Shown here piece by piece: positions 10,438 to 21,840 of a DNA stretch of 43,298 bases (position 1 is its first letter; every line of letters starts with the position of its first letter). Below the pieces are notes generated by a model. That model saw only the letters and a program-made list of their open reading frames with translations, did not search any database and was not told the origin of the DNA. The translations under genes and the position numbers were made by a program. This DNA is from Monoraphidium neglectum (taxonomy: Eukaryota > Chlorophyta > Chlorophyceae > Sphaeropleales > Selenastraceae): NCBI RefSeq assembly GCF_000611645.1, contig NW_014013544.1:1802-45099 (forward strand). Direction: 5' to 3'.

Positions 10438-12376
10438 GAGGGTTAGAAAAAGAGAGAGGGGGAAGGGGGCATGCATTCGAATTCTGCTGTGTGTGATGAG
10501 TGCAGCACTCAGGGGAGGGGGGTGGGGTGGCCAGGATGAGGCTCTGCTGGTGGCTGGCAGGTGAAGCGCCAAGCATTGCCAAGCGGCCAAGTTCTTGCAC
10601 CTCGAATTTGCTGCCGCCGCCCACATACACACGTGCGCGCGTTATATTGAAAACATCACACATCACACATACGCATGCACACACAGGACACACACTTACA
10701 CACACCTTCTACACACCCACTCAAAGGTCTGCTATGTTAGTGGTGTCACCCTCCACATCGACTTCCCATTCCCCGGTTACCCCGACAACCTCGGGCACTG
10801 GGCCGAGGTCATGTGGCCGACCTACAGCGCCCTCTCGGAGCCTGGCTGGGCGCGTGCATTGCGGCGGCGCGGCGGCGGCAGCGGCGGCGACGATGAGCAG
10901 CAGCAGCAGCATCAAGAGGATGGCAGAGAGGGCGTGATCCATCGTGTGCTGCTGGCCAACATTGGGGCAAAAATGCTCGATTGGTTCAGAGAGACCCTCT
11001 CCCTCGCCGTGGCCCCGGCGCTGCCGCCGTCGGCGCCGCGCGGCGGCCTGCCACCGCTGCTCGAAGAGGCATCCATAGAGGGATTTGCAAGGCACAGGTG
11101 ATGGGGCCGCGCGAGCGCGCGCGCACGCATCGTCCCCGTGTGCTTGTGCCCCTCGCGGGTGCGACGATGTCATGCTCGCAGCTGCATCGCACGTCTGCCT
11201 GACGCCCAAACTCGTGCAGATTGGTATGGCCTCGTGAGTGCCTGACCTTGTTTCGCCAACGGGTGTCACGCCCACGCCCATCGACCCGCTGAATTGGTGT
11301 GTGCGTGCCTTCAGGTGGTTGTTGTTTGAGCATGTGGCTGTGGTGCAGGACAGGTACCCACTTCTGCAGGACCTGGCCCGAGAGCCCTGGCTCGAGGCAA
11401 CCCGCGCCGCCGCGGGGCCGGCCGCGGGGCCCCTGGTTCAGAATGCATTCAAGACTGGCTTCTCCACGCCCAAGGCGGCCGCGCGGCTGCGCTCTGCCGC
11501 GGCCGCGCGCCACGGCTGGCCGCTTGAGGCGGCGCGCGGCGGGCGGCGGCGGCGCGGCGGCGGCGGGGGAGGCTGCAAGGCCGGGGGCAGCGGCGGCGAC
11601 GGCGGAGCGTGCGGCGATGGCGGGGCAGCGGAGCGCGATGACGGTGGTGAGCAGCAGGCTGGCGGCGGCGACGCGGAGCACTGGGAGGCGGGTGGACAGT
11701 TGCCAGCGCCGCCGCGGGTGGTGACGGTGATGCTGGACCCAGATCACTATCCCCCAATCACCAATTTTCAAGCGCTGGTTGAGAGGTTGGAGGATGTCAC
11801 AGCACCATTGGGGTTCAAGGTGGGGAGTGTGCAAGGTCGGGAAATAGATGTGCTCGGATTTCTGGATATGTGTAAATCCAACTGGGATGTGGAGATAACG
11901 TGCTTGTACAGGTGTGTGCGCACATTCTTTTGTTTTTGTGGATGTGCTTCTGCCCGTGTGCGTGAATGTGCGCGCCTCTGCGTGTCTGCATGTGCGCCTG
12001 TGCGCAGATGTTGTGCATTCGAGGCATCTGCGCAACTCAGGCCGTCACCTTAAAGGCTTTTAGGGCTGCCCCTCGTACTGCAACATCCCTTTTTCAATCT
12101 CCCCACCTGATTACCACCCCTCCCCAAACCCTTGGCGCTACTGCTCTCTCTGCCAGGTGCGAGTGACGTCACTCACAATGGAGGCGCCCTTCCTCTCGCA
12201 CATGGCCGCGATGGCGGAAACTGGCCTGCTGGTCGCGCGACACGGGCCGATCCTCGCCTCCGCCGTCATGTTGCCGCCAGGTGTGTGTGTGTGTGTGTTT
12301 GAGTGTGTGCATGTGAGTGCAATTGTGTGTGTACGTTTGCGTGCAAGAGTGTGTGTGAGTGTGTGTGCGCGCGCTC

Positions 12377-12434
<58 letters not shown>

Positions 12435-13288
12435 GTGTGCACGTGCGCGTACGCGCACACCTGTGATTTTGCACACACACACACACACACACACAATGCG
12501 TGCCGGCTGAAACTGTGCTCAAGGGCGCCGCCTGCCCCTGGCTGTCTTCCATGCTGTATGTAGTGTCCTGGAGCCCTCCCTCGATGCCTTGTGGAGTGGC
12601 GTCCTGAGCCGTGGGGCGGGGCCTCATCGAATCGGCCAGCTGTCATCCCCTCTCTGCTACCTCTCAAGCCCCTCTCGCACACCAGCGCACGCTCCACACA
12701 CCCTTGCAATCCGACCCGGTCCCCTTGCCCCTCCATGCGTGCACACCCGCAACCCCCATCCGCAGGCGCTGCGGTGCTGGAGCTGCTACCCTACAAATGG
12801 GACTGGCGAAACATGAGCAGCCTGTACAAAAACATGACGGCGACTACGGGGACAATCCACCATTTTGCATGGCGCCCGACCGACGCCAAATGGTGCAGGT
12901 GAGCGCGGCTGTGCGCTGGTGAGGGATCTTCTGCGCCCGCGGCTGAGGAGGGCGCTGCATTGGGTCAGGCAGCATGAGTTTGAGTTGACAGCACCATGTG
13001 GGTATGCGAGGGCTGGCGCCGAAACCTGCTTGCAATTTTTTGTGTGTGTCAGACCAGGCGCAATGGAAACTGCTCGCCCGCAGGTACGCCAGCGAGGCGG
13101 ACCGACTGAGGTACTCTGACTGGAGTGGCAGCGAGTGCAGCAAACGCGAGTGCCTGGAGGTCCACGCAAAGGCCGGTCTGGAGGTCGACCTGGGGGCTGT
13201 GGAGCAGCTGCTCAGGCGGAAGCTGCCGACGGTGCTGAGGGGGGAGCCAGTCGAGGCGCTGGAGGAGCCGTGGCCGGCGTCTGAATGA
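9793..13288 (+). CDS. GT61-family (DUF563) glycosyltransferase, type II Golgi membrane protein
   Basis: Exons 9793-10230, 10727-11097, 11315-11819, 12157-12280, 12766-12898 and 13084-13288 join in phase to 591 residues. A further 42-base exon at 11182-11223 would also keep frame and may be a cassette. After a short cytosolic part, a single hydrophobic anchor (LLIMFMLLMMLLLL, about 32-45) indicates type II topology. Family motifs follow in order: DNLGHWAE (exon 2), LGFKVRVTSLTMEAPFLSHMA across the exon 3/4 junction, LLVARHGPILASAVMLPPGA (H467, matching the family HGAGL-type motif), and VLELLPYKWDW. GT61 enzymes transfer xylose, arabinose or GlcNAc to glycans and glycoproteins in the secretory pathway; donor and acceptor cannot be told here. 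Exon 3 contains an insertion of about 75 residues rich in Gly, Ala and Arg, and exon 2 a Gly/Gln patch, both unusual for the family. Introns 1 and 4 hold long microsatellites. Confidence 0.87.
10319..10460. repeat. (TG)n followed by (GA)n in GT61 intron 1
   Basis: A run of TG with CG interruptions (about 10319-10388) passes directly into an AG/GA run (10389-10456). Both lie inside the first intron. Open frames across this run on either strand (poly-Cys-Val, poly-Arg-Glu) are repeat artefacts. Confidence 0.9.
12281..12497. repeat. (TG)n array beginning at the splice donor of GT61 intron 4, ending in (AC)n
   Basis: The donor itself is the first GT of a GTGTGTGTGTG run, so the 5' splice site lies inside the microsatellite. 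The array continues with interruptions to about 12455, then flips to (CA)n at 12471-12494. A transcript could fold TG against CA. Confidence 0.9.
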
Positions 13289-13348
13289 ATGAGTAGAGTG
13301 ACGCCACCGCCAGCCTGGCTCAGTGCAGAATCAACCAGACTTGCACAT

Positions 13349-13386
13349 GTGTGTGTGTGTGTGTGTGTGTGTGTTTGTGTGTGTGT
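13349..13386. repeat. (TG)n between convergent GT61 and GCK genes
   Basis: A short TG run lies in the 324-bp gap between the two 3' ends. Confidence 0.9.
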
Positions 13387-13415
13387 GCGCTTGTGTGCAC
13401 ACGCATTTGTGCGCG

Positions 13416-13420
13416 TTACA
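13416..13420 (-). promoter_or_regulatory. Possible TGTAA polyadenylation signal for the GCK-domain gene
   Basis: TTACA on the plus strand is TGTAA on the gene strand, 193 bases past the stop. TGTAA is the usual poly(A) signal in chlorophyte algae, but a five-base match can occur by chance. Confidence 0.3.
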
Positions 13421-13612
13421 GATGTTTCCGTATACACATTCCCGCGCACTGAAGCACTTGTCAATGACTGACCTGCCACTCCACTTAGACAGGACAGTGC
13501 TGCAATCAGCAAACATAGGAGTAATAACACAGGTTGGTGAAAAAAAGTGAATGAATGCAAGTTTGTGGGTCGGGCTCCAGACCAAAGCGAATCGAGGGCA
13601 AAACCGCTGCCG

Positions 13613-14692
13613 TCAGCTGCCAGGCTGTGCCTGCTGCTCGGCGGGTTCGTGGGGCTGGTGATGGTGGTGATGGAGAGCCCGCTCCTCCAGAATCTCCTGC
13701 GCAGCCTCTTCCCGCACCTGCGCCTCCACCGCCACTCCTGCCGCCGCATCTGCCGCCGGGCGTGCCTCGCTCTCGGGTGAGACGCCGCCGCTGCCGCCGC
13801 CGCCGCTGCCCTCGCTGCCGCCGCCGCCGCCGCTATGCGACGGCGGCTCGCCGCCGCCCTCGCGCGACGCGTCGCGGGCGTCCGCCTCCGCTTTCATATC
13901 TTCGAGGAGGGCGTCGAAAACCTCTTTGTTCTGCTCCATACACTGATGCAGCGCCTCGTACTGTGTTTGTGATGTTTGTCCCAGCAGCAACAGCGGTGTG
14001 TGAGGGACTGCTGAGAGACACCTGCGGTGGCTGCGCAGCCCCCTTCGGCTGAGGATGCGATGCCCCATGTTCGTTCATATGCTTGTCATTGCGCAGGCCA
14101 GGGGCATGCGGCGTCCGCGCAGCGGCGGGGCGCACTTTCAGGAAGTGTGCAGCCGCTGCACACTTGTGCGGGCTGTGTTGCAAGGGCACGGCGCGGTGGG
14201 GACTGCCCCGCGGCCGCCCGCAGGTTGACAGGGGAGGGCTCACCAGCGGCAGGCACGCGCCCATGTCCTTGTCGCTCTTATCAGCCTTCTCGCCGCAGTC
14301 CATGAATGCCTGTTTGGTCGTGCGTGAGGGAGAGGGACGCTCGGCGCGGCTCGAGCTGCCGGGATGAGGTGCTCCGAGGTGCGCACTGCAATCCAGGTGG
14401 CAAGCTGTGCAGCTGGGAGGGAGCCGAGGTTACCAAGGCGACCAGCCTCCATCGCACTTCGTCAAGCTGAGTGTGGAGGGGACTGCACATTCAGACGATT
14501 CGAGTGGCGGGTAGTCCGCCACACCACCAACGCGCCCGGCCCGCCTGCGCCGCACACCTGAAACGGCGCCTCACAGCCACCTTTCCGCATCATGACGCAG
14601 AATGGGCACTCGCGAGGCGCATCCTGTTCGCTGAGAGTTTCCTCTCCATTCCCTTGCCGCTCCTGTGCCGACGGTGCCGGCTGATCGGACAT
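13613..14692 (-). CDS. GCK-domain protein (paired-cysteine small protein)
   Basis: Three exons (14692-14558, 14309-14244, 13960-13613) join in phase to 182 residues. Residues 28-74 match the plant GCK domain layout: ECPFCVMMRKGGCEAPF (C29, C32, C40), AFMDCGEKADKSDKDM (C50), GACLPL (C64) and ALHQCMEQNKEVFDALL (C74). This is the CPFC...GGC...C...C...C cysteine spacing of that family, whose members are small, probably disulfide- or metal-stabilised, and of unclear function. Exon 2 is only 22 codons. Past the domain an acidic helix is followed by a Gly/Ser-rich tract (about 13 Gly), an Ala/Glu-rich helix (AQVREEAAQEILEERAL) and a HHHHH run near the C-terminus, which are not typical of the family. 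Some CX9C-like relatives are mitochondrial intermembrane-space proteins; that location is only a guess here. Confidence 0.82.
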
Positions 14693-15647
14693 AGTTCGAC
14701 GGTGATCTCGGGAGGTGACAAAAGCGCTTTAGCTGGCGCAAATGCGCGCAATTGAGCTTCACTGTGGTACTCGTGCAAAGACAATGTTGTGGCTGTTCAG
14801 GCGCGTCTTCTCGGCGCCGTCACCGCAGCTACTGTACTCCGTCCTCACCCAGATTTTGCTGCTGCTTGATGAGTTCAGTGTAGACACTGTCGCCGCTCCC
14901 ACCAACCTTCATCAATAATATCTGCACGGCCCATGCTATCGAATATGTTGCAAGTGTGGCACTGCAAACGCGTGTCACGCCCTGGGCGCCCACCACCCGC
15001 GCGGTTGACCTTGGTGCAAGGGGGGCCTCTCCCAGCCGTCGGTGCCAGGACCTCATACTTGAGTTACGTATCTTCTCGATGGAATGTGGACCTCACGCCT
15101 GCGGGGGCAGCAGCGGGCGGCCTCAAAAGCCTTGCCGCCTGGGACGCCTTCTTATGAGCAGGTTTGGCCACGCTGCGTGGCGGTGACGCATGAGCGGCCT
15201 CGCTTAAGCAGTCCCGCCAAATTATCGGCAAGCAAATTTCACTGTGTAGGCCGCTGCTGTTGGAGACCGTCCACCACCAGGCAGATGCACGCTCAGCCGC
15301 GAGGCACCTTCCCGTCGCCTCGCGGCATGCGGCCGGGCGTTTGACGTTGCGTCCGCGCCCTTATGTTGCGGAGCACGCATTCTATGTCCCATTCCCCCTT
15401 CCTGTCCCTCCAGGCTTTCCACCGGGCTCTCACGCCCTCCCCTCCACGCTTCACCCCTCTCCGTGCCCATCTCCCAGCGAGCCTCGACCTCAGTCGTCCT
15501 CGCCCAACCATCCCCCTCTCCACAGCCTAAAAACCATCCTTATCACCCTATTTCTTGTTTGTAGCAACAAACACATCTCCTAGACACACGCGCGGGACTC
15601 TCGCGGCGTCCTCTTCCCCAGTGCCACCGACGCTTTGATATACGCAA
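14693..15647. promoter_or_regulatory. Divergent intergenic region between the GCK and ankyrin genes
   Basis: These 955 bp separate two genes transcribed away from each other and so hold both promoters and 5' UTRs. A pyrimidine-rich tract (about 15380-15580) lies just upstream of the ankyrin start. No TATA box stands out, and no further gene was seen. Confidence 0.5.
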
Positions 15648-16905
15648 ATGTCTCCCATTCCCGAGTCTCATTACGGACGTGTGGAGGCCCTGAACCTGCC
15701 TCGCCTCAGCTGGGCCGCCTTTGCTGGTGAGCGAGCGTCGAGAGGCTGCACGCGCAGCTGCCGCCGCAGCGCCTCGAGCATCGGGACAGCAAGCGTGTCT
15801 GCATCGCCCTGCTGCGGCCTGCATCTTGCCTGTTGTTGCCAGGCTTGTGCTGCAATTCCGTGTTAAGGCCGGCCTCAGCAGCCCACGGTCCTCAAATACA
15901 CGCACGGCTTCCACACCCTCAGGGTGTGCCCCATCAGGCTGATGGGGCATCACCCCACCTCAGCGACCCACCCCTAGCCCCCCTGTGCCTCACCTCAAAC
16001 CCCTCGCGTCTGCTCGCCCGCGGTCGCGCAGGCGACGCCGCCGCGGTGCGCCGGTGCCTGCAGGAGGGCGAGGAGATCCACCAGACTGTGTCCCTGGTCA
16101 ACCAGAACAAGCAGGAGGTGCACGGCATCACCCCCCTCTACCTGGCGAGTCATCACCCGGCTGGGTTCAGAGCAGTGGGGATCGGGGGGCTTTCGAGCCG
16201 GCTGCGAGCCAAAAAAAAGTGGTATCAGAGGATGCCCAGGCATGCACAAGCCGCGCCGCTGTTTGGGAGTGGGGAGTTGAAGGCCGAGGGCGAGAAGCTG
16301 GCGCAAGACTGGCGCCTGGAGAATTAGATGCCCGCTCCGCGCCGACCCGCAAACACCGTTCTGTTTGATACGACCCGCAGGCGGCCCAGAACGGCCACCT
16401 CGACGTGTGCCGTGAGCTCCTCAATGCGGGTGCGGACGTGCTGCGCGGCTGCTCCATCCCCGCGACCGGCGAGTCGTTTGGGCCCACCGGTGAGCGACGC
16501 GCGACGGGCCCGGCCGCAGCTTGGCTTTCGGCTCGCGCCAGCACAGCCGCACAACCACGCCCCACAAGCCATCTTGTGTCGTCCAAGTCACCACCATTTT
16601 CGACCCCTCTCAGTGTGTCTCTGTTTCAACACCACAAGTGTCCCTGCCTGTTGCCCCGTGCACCGATTCAGCGCTGTATGGCGTGCGCGCCACTCAGACG
16701 TTCCCGCGGTGTGTGTTCTGTCCCCCGCGCAGACATTGCCCTGATTCACTTCCACCTGCGCACCTGGTGGCTGCTGAATGATGCAAAGGCCAAGCGCTGC
16801 AGCAAGCTTGCCGGGCGCCGCTCGATGAAGCACGGGGCGCACCTGGCGCAGCCGCTGATTGCGGAGGGGGCACAGCTCAGCAGCGGCGGCGCGCTGATGA
16901 TCTGA
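15648..16905 (+). CDS. Small ankyrin-repeat protein
   Basis: Four exons (15648-15726, 16032-16144, 16381-16489, 16733-16905) give 157 residues. The N-terminal MSPIPESHYGRVEALNLPRLS leads into AAFAGDAAAVRRCLQEG and HGITPLYLAAQNGHLDVCREL, two ankyrin helix-turn-helix units. The GITPLYLAAQNGHL consensus spans the junction of exons 2 and 3. That intron has no usable GT donor: CTG|GCGAGT at 16145 (GC-AG type) is the only site that keeps phase and rebuilds the ankyrin consensus. The C-terminal half (DIALIHFHLRTWWLL...) is a degenerate third repeat ending in a basic tail. Ankyrin repeats bind proteins; the partner is unknown. No signal or membrane segment is visible. Confidence 0.8.
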
Positions 16906-17261
16906 GCACCTGTGGTCTGAGCGGAGAGCTTCAGCTTAGCCCTCAACAAGTTGGGACTAGTGTCTCACCTTGCTTGGTGATTCTAGCCTCGATTAAAGGT
17001 GTTGCAATGAAGTAGTTTGATCCAAACAAACCAGTTGTGTTGGGGCAAATATGCATGCAATCACACACGCCAGTTGGCTGCACCATCGGCTGCTCTGTCA
17101 CTGATCGTTGACGGTCAACAGCACGCGCCGTGAGTGCGCCTCCTTGCCCCTTGGGCTCGTCCCGGTGTTTGAAATCTGGTTGTTTTCTGGCTTAGCCGTT
17201 GCGGCAGCCCCATCTGGTGCCATCTGTTGTACATCACCGCTGACCTTCGTTCCCTCACTCA

Positions 17262-17292
<31 letters not shown>

Positions 17293-18586
17293 AGCGCTTG
17301 AGCGCACGGCTGTGCCGCTCGGCATGTCCCTTGATGTCGACTTCGCGATGATTTGTGTCCGTGGTGCATTCGGCATTAGTTGCCACCAGCTGTCGTAGAC
17401 AGGGGGGCTTGCTTGCATTCGAGGCCACCCCCAGTCCGCACTGCTTGTAATTGTTCATCCAAGGAGCGAACGAGCGTGCCGTCTGGCCTGGTTGATTTGA
17501 CACCCGTCTGATGGCGAATTGGCTGCCAGCTGAGCTGATCCTACGGGGCCATCAAGCAAGTGCAGACGGCACGCGCGCACAAGGGCCACAAGCCACGGCC
17601 TCAGCGCAGCGCCTGCGGCGCACTCAGTGCGGTGACAGGTGGGCCAGTAGGGCCTGGCACGTCGCACGACCTTGCAGGCATGAGGATGGGTGTTCCATGG
17701 GTCTCTCATGGAACGCGCATGCAAGCGTGGCATTGAGTTTATGTGAAACGTGTGAATGATGGCTGTTAGTTGGTGGTTGATCTGGGGCGCCGTGGTGGTG
17801 GTCGGCGCAGACTGAGCGCCACTTGCCGCGCAAAACAGCGGTTGGATACTTTCACAAGTGTGAGAAGATCAACCAGCCCAGCAGAGACATTGACGGAAAT
17901 GGACGTGCAAACCACATCAACCAAAGCAGGGGAAGGTTGAGGAACGGGAAGCAACTGGACTCGGTATCAAGCCGCACGCACCACAGCGGCAGAGCACACC
18001 TGGCACGCTGGTCAGAGGCATCGGGCTGGTGCCAAGGCGACGTAATGGTGCCCGCTGTACTGCCGCGGAACATTCGCATGATTGGCTGATGGTCTTGCGT
18101 ACTCATGAAGACTTCGGTGATTCCTCCTTGCACGTCATTCATCATCAATCTGATCAGGCGCATTACCGCAGGACGCTCAGACCCGGCTGCTTGGTCTGGG
18201 GAGTAGCCCACATCCTACGCCCTGCAACAAGACATCGCACACGGCCATCAAGGCCGCTCAATACCTCACGCTCAGAAGCGCAACTGCGTTCACCCCGAAT
18301 TTTCTGCCCGAACCCGCAGCGCCATCGTGTTGGACGCTCGGATTGCCGATCGGATTGCGTGCACCCACGGGAAAAAGAGAGTCCAGTCACGTTATCTCCA
18401 GTGTGGCAAGAGCGATCACCGCAATCAGGCGGTGCAGGCACCCGGTTGGCAGTCTAGCCGCCAGAGCCACCAGATCACTACCACACCGAGCGCGCAGGCG
18501 CACGCCGGGTGACGCTCGAGCGCAGCCGCCTGTACGCACGCGCCTGTGGAGCCGGGCCGGCGGCAGGCCCAGCAGCAGCCGCAGGG
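16906..18586. other. 1.7-kb intergenic region upstream of MLO
   Basis: No gene recognised on either strand. It holds a poly-C/(AC)n tract at 17262-17294 and a possible TGTAA signal for the ankyrin gene at 17446-17450, rather far (about 540 bases) past the stop. The right part should contain the MLO promoter. Confidence 0.5.
17262..17294. repeat. C17 run followed by (AC)8
   Basis: Seventeen Cs run into an AC dinucleotide tract. Homopolymers of this length are prone to assembly length errors. Confidence 0.9.
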
Positions 18587-21500
18587 ATGGCTGACATCGC
18601 TGATACCCCCGGGTGGAGGACTGGTGAGATCTCCTGAACCCTGCAGCGTTTCCTGCTAGCCGTTCGCCCGGGGGAGGGGGGAGCTGGGGCACCCCTGACG
18701 CTCCCCGGGACTCGCTGCACCAGCCATGTTGGACCCAGGGATGCGGCTTCTGCGTTGCGCGAAATCTTGCGCATGCTACGCAGCCGAGATCTGGCGCCCT
18801 TGCCCATGCGAGACTCCTGCACAGACCAACGATGGCGCGACACATCAGTCTGCATCTTCGCCCATGCCCTCTGTCCCGAACTCAACCCCCGACAGGCCTG
18901 CTGTTTCTGCTGTTCGCATTCATATCGGTGAGCCTGATCAGGAGCTTGGTCCTTTGTTTACGTCTCGCCCGCGGGAGTCCCTTCTCTCGCAACACGCCTG
19001 CCGCTAGGCGGCAGGGACAAGGGGACCGAATTTAAGCCGACGCGCATCTGGCAGTAGCCACGCAGCCACAGAGGCGCGGTTTCCCGCGGCGTCAGAAAGT
19101 CGAGCTCCCAATAAAATGCGTTGGTGCTATCAACCCACACCTCTGTGCGCCAGCCGTCACCCGGCCTGACCCCTTGCGCAGCCTAGATACCCTCCCACCA
19201 TAGCTGACTCACAGCAACCCTGCTGCCAGACCCATCATCACAACAACTCAAAGCGTGTCTTGAACCCTCAAATTAAATTGCACAAAATCACAGGTGCTCC
19301 TGGAGCACGGCACAGAGTGGCTGGAGCACCGCTGGTCACAGCGCCGCGGCACCTCGCGGTCAAACGGGCTCATAACGATGTTGACCTTCATAAAGCAGGA
19401 GCTCTTCCTGCTGGGCCTGATAAGCATGTTGCTGACGGCTGTCCAAGGCAGCATGCTGAAGATCTGGTGAGGGAACGACTGCGGATGATGACGTCGTGTG
19501 ATGTTTCGCATGCCTTGAGGGGTCTCGGCACAGCGCACTGATCCCCCCCACGACCTCAACCAGCCCGACACGACCGCCCCGCAGCCCGCACAGCGGGCTA
19601 TTTCTGACCTGAATTCATGCGAAGTCCTTTTTTGAAGGGGTTTTGTGCGAACCTGCAGAGCCATTCTTACACCATGGCGCTTGACCCTGTGTAAGCAACC
19701 GCCTCCGCCTGCAATCTGGCGCACAGCATTCCGGACGGCGTGGCAGCTTATGGGCTCAACTGGAAACCTCAGAGCAAGGTGCCCGTGTTTATAGACGAAT
19801 CCATCGAGTACAGCACGAGTTACATGGAGGACGAGGCGTCAAAGGACGGGCGCCGCCTGCTGGGGCTCCTCGGCCGCCACCTGCTGGGCGGGCCGCCCAA
19901 GGTGGGGCCGCACCACGCTGCTGCAGGGTCGGTCGGCCCATCGCTGCTACCAGCTGTGTGCTCAAAGTGACAGAGAGAACGTGCAGCGGTCGCTCTCAAG
20001 AACAACTGGCCAGTGTGTGTATGCTGGCCGCTGCTCGTGTCAAGATCCTTGATGATCATGTGGACTAATTCCAGCCCTTGTGGTTCAGCAAATCCTGCCC
20101 GCACCTCCACTTGAAACAAGTGCACATGGTTATCCCCCCGCCCTGCACACCAGGGTGACTACAACAAGTGTGGCAAAGGGCGACAGCCGCTCTTCAGCGC
20201 TTACATGATGCACCAGGTGACTCATCAAGTGGCGACGCAGCTCCCGGGCACCCGCCGGGTGCATCAGTGATTTGGGAGCGGTGTGGATTGTAAGCTGACT
20301 GCCAGTGCGCACAAAGGGCGCAACTAAAGTCTTTGAGCTCGATATGCGCGCCAGGTGATTGAGGTATAGCCCTGTCTCTCGTGCATCTGCATCAGCAGCG
20401 CAGCCTGCTTCCCTCCATCTGCCCCAGCAGCACCCACCGCTGCCCCACGCCGCCCAGTATACTCATCCCCCCTCAGCCCTTGCAGTATTCTTTCTTGCAG
20501 TACAACAATATGGTACGACCCAACACGTGCTAACTCGCCCAGGTCCACCTGTTGATCTTCCTATTTGCTGTGGTGCACGTCCTGTATGTCTTTGGGACCC
20601 TCATGATCTGCCTAGTGCAGGTGGGCTCTGCTTTGTTTATACAACAGGCAATGGGCGGGGTGAGGTTTCGGGGTTCAGGATCACTTCTTGCATCAGAGGA
20701 GTCCCCGGCTTGCGGCCGCGCGGTGTTGGGTACAGCATGCCCTTGCACGGTTGAGCCTCCAGCGTTTGACCTGGCCACCTGCGTGTGGGTGCCCTGTGCA
20801 GGCCTGCCCGCATCCTGTGGGCGGCACACATTGGGTCCGTCGCCGAGGGGCTGGTCTCTTGTTGCAACACGGCCCTTGTCTTGCTGAATCAGTCTTGAAC
20901 GCATACGCCTCAATCCTCCCCAACCCCAGATCCGCCAATGGCGCCGCTGGGAAGCGGAGGCGCCCGCCGCAGACGCCTTCCTCCGGATGAGCGACATCAC
21001 GGCTCCCTCGCCGCGCGCGCCGCCGAGCCGCGCCGGCGGCGGGGCGCGCGCAGAGCGTGCGACCAGGCGAGCCCGCGCGAGCGCCAAGGCGCTCTGGGTG
21101 CGCGTTGGCTCCTCGGGCCTGGCGCATGCCGGCCGCGTCGCACTGGCCGTGGTGACCTCGGACCTCGTTTTCAGCCCAGTGACGCGTGCGGTCTACTACA
21201 GCCTGCGGCTGCTATTCATCGCCCGCCTCAACTTGGACCAATCCTTTGACTTTGCGGCGTTCGTTGAGAGGTGATTGGCTGTTGCGAGCTGTGCAGCGCA
21301 AGCTTGAATTTACCTTAGCCTGCCTTGCAGCAAATCCCACGTCTCAACGGCGATCCCATCACCCCCGCCTCGCTGAATTCGCCTCCCATGTGTACGATGC
21401 AAACCAAACGCCCGAGCATATGGCACTTCTCCTCCATGCAGCCCATCATTATCCATGCTGGACCTGGTTTGCCCCACACCAGCAGCAAGCATGGTTTGTG

Positions 21501-21804
21501 GTTCACGCAATACGTCCAATCCAATACGTTCCTGAGCTTGCCCATATGCAAACCTCCTCACCTCATGTCAGGTCTATCGAGGAGCACCTGCCCCACTTGA
21601 TGAAGCTGAACGCCGCGATGATGTGCCTCGCGGCCGCCCTGTTGTCGTTCCCGTTCCCAGCCTACCTGCCGTACTGGCTGTTTGGGCTGAGCGTGGTCAC
21701 AGAGTTCGTGCTGGCCGGGAAGCTGGCCAGCATCAGCACGCTCGCGGCGGCGCAGGTGTGCGGGCGTGCGCGTGCGCGCATGTGTGTGTGTGTTTGTGTG
21801 TGTG

Positions 21805-21840
<36 letters not shown>

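Noticed and set aside
20530..21127. Minus-strand Arg-rich frames opposite MLO exon 7
   Set aside because: They are antisense shadows of a GC-rich coding exon.
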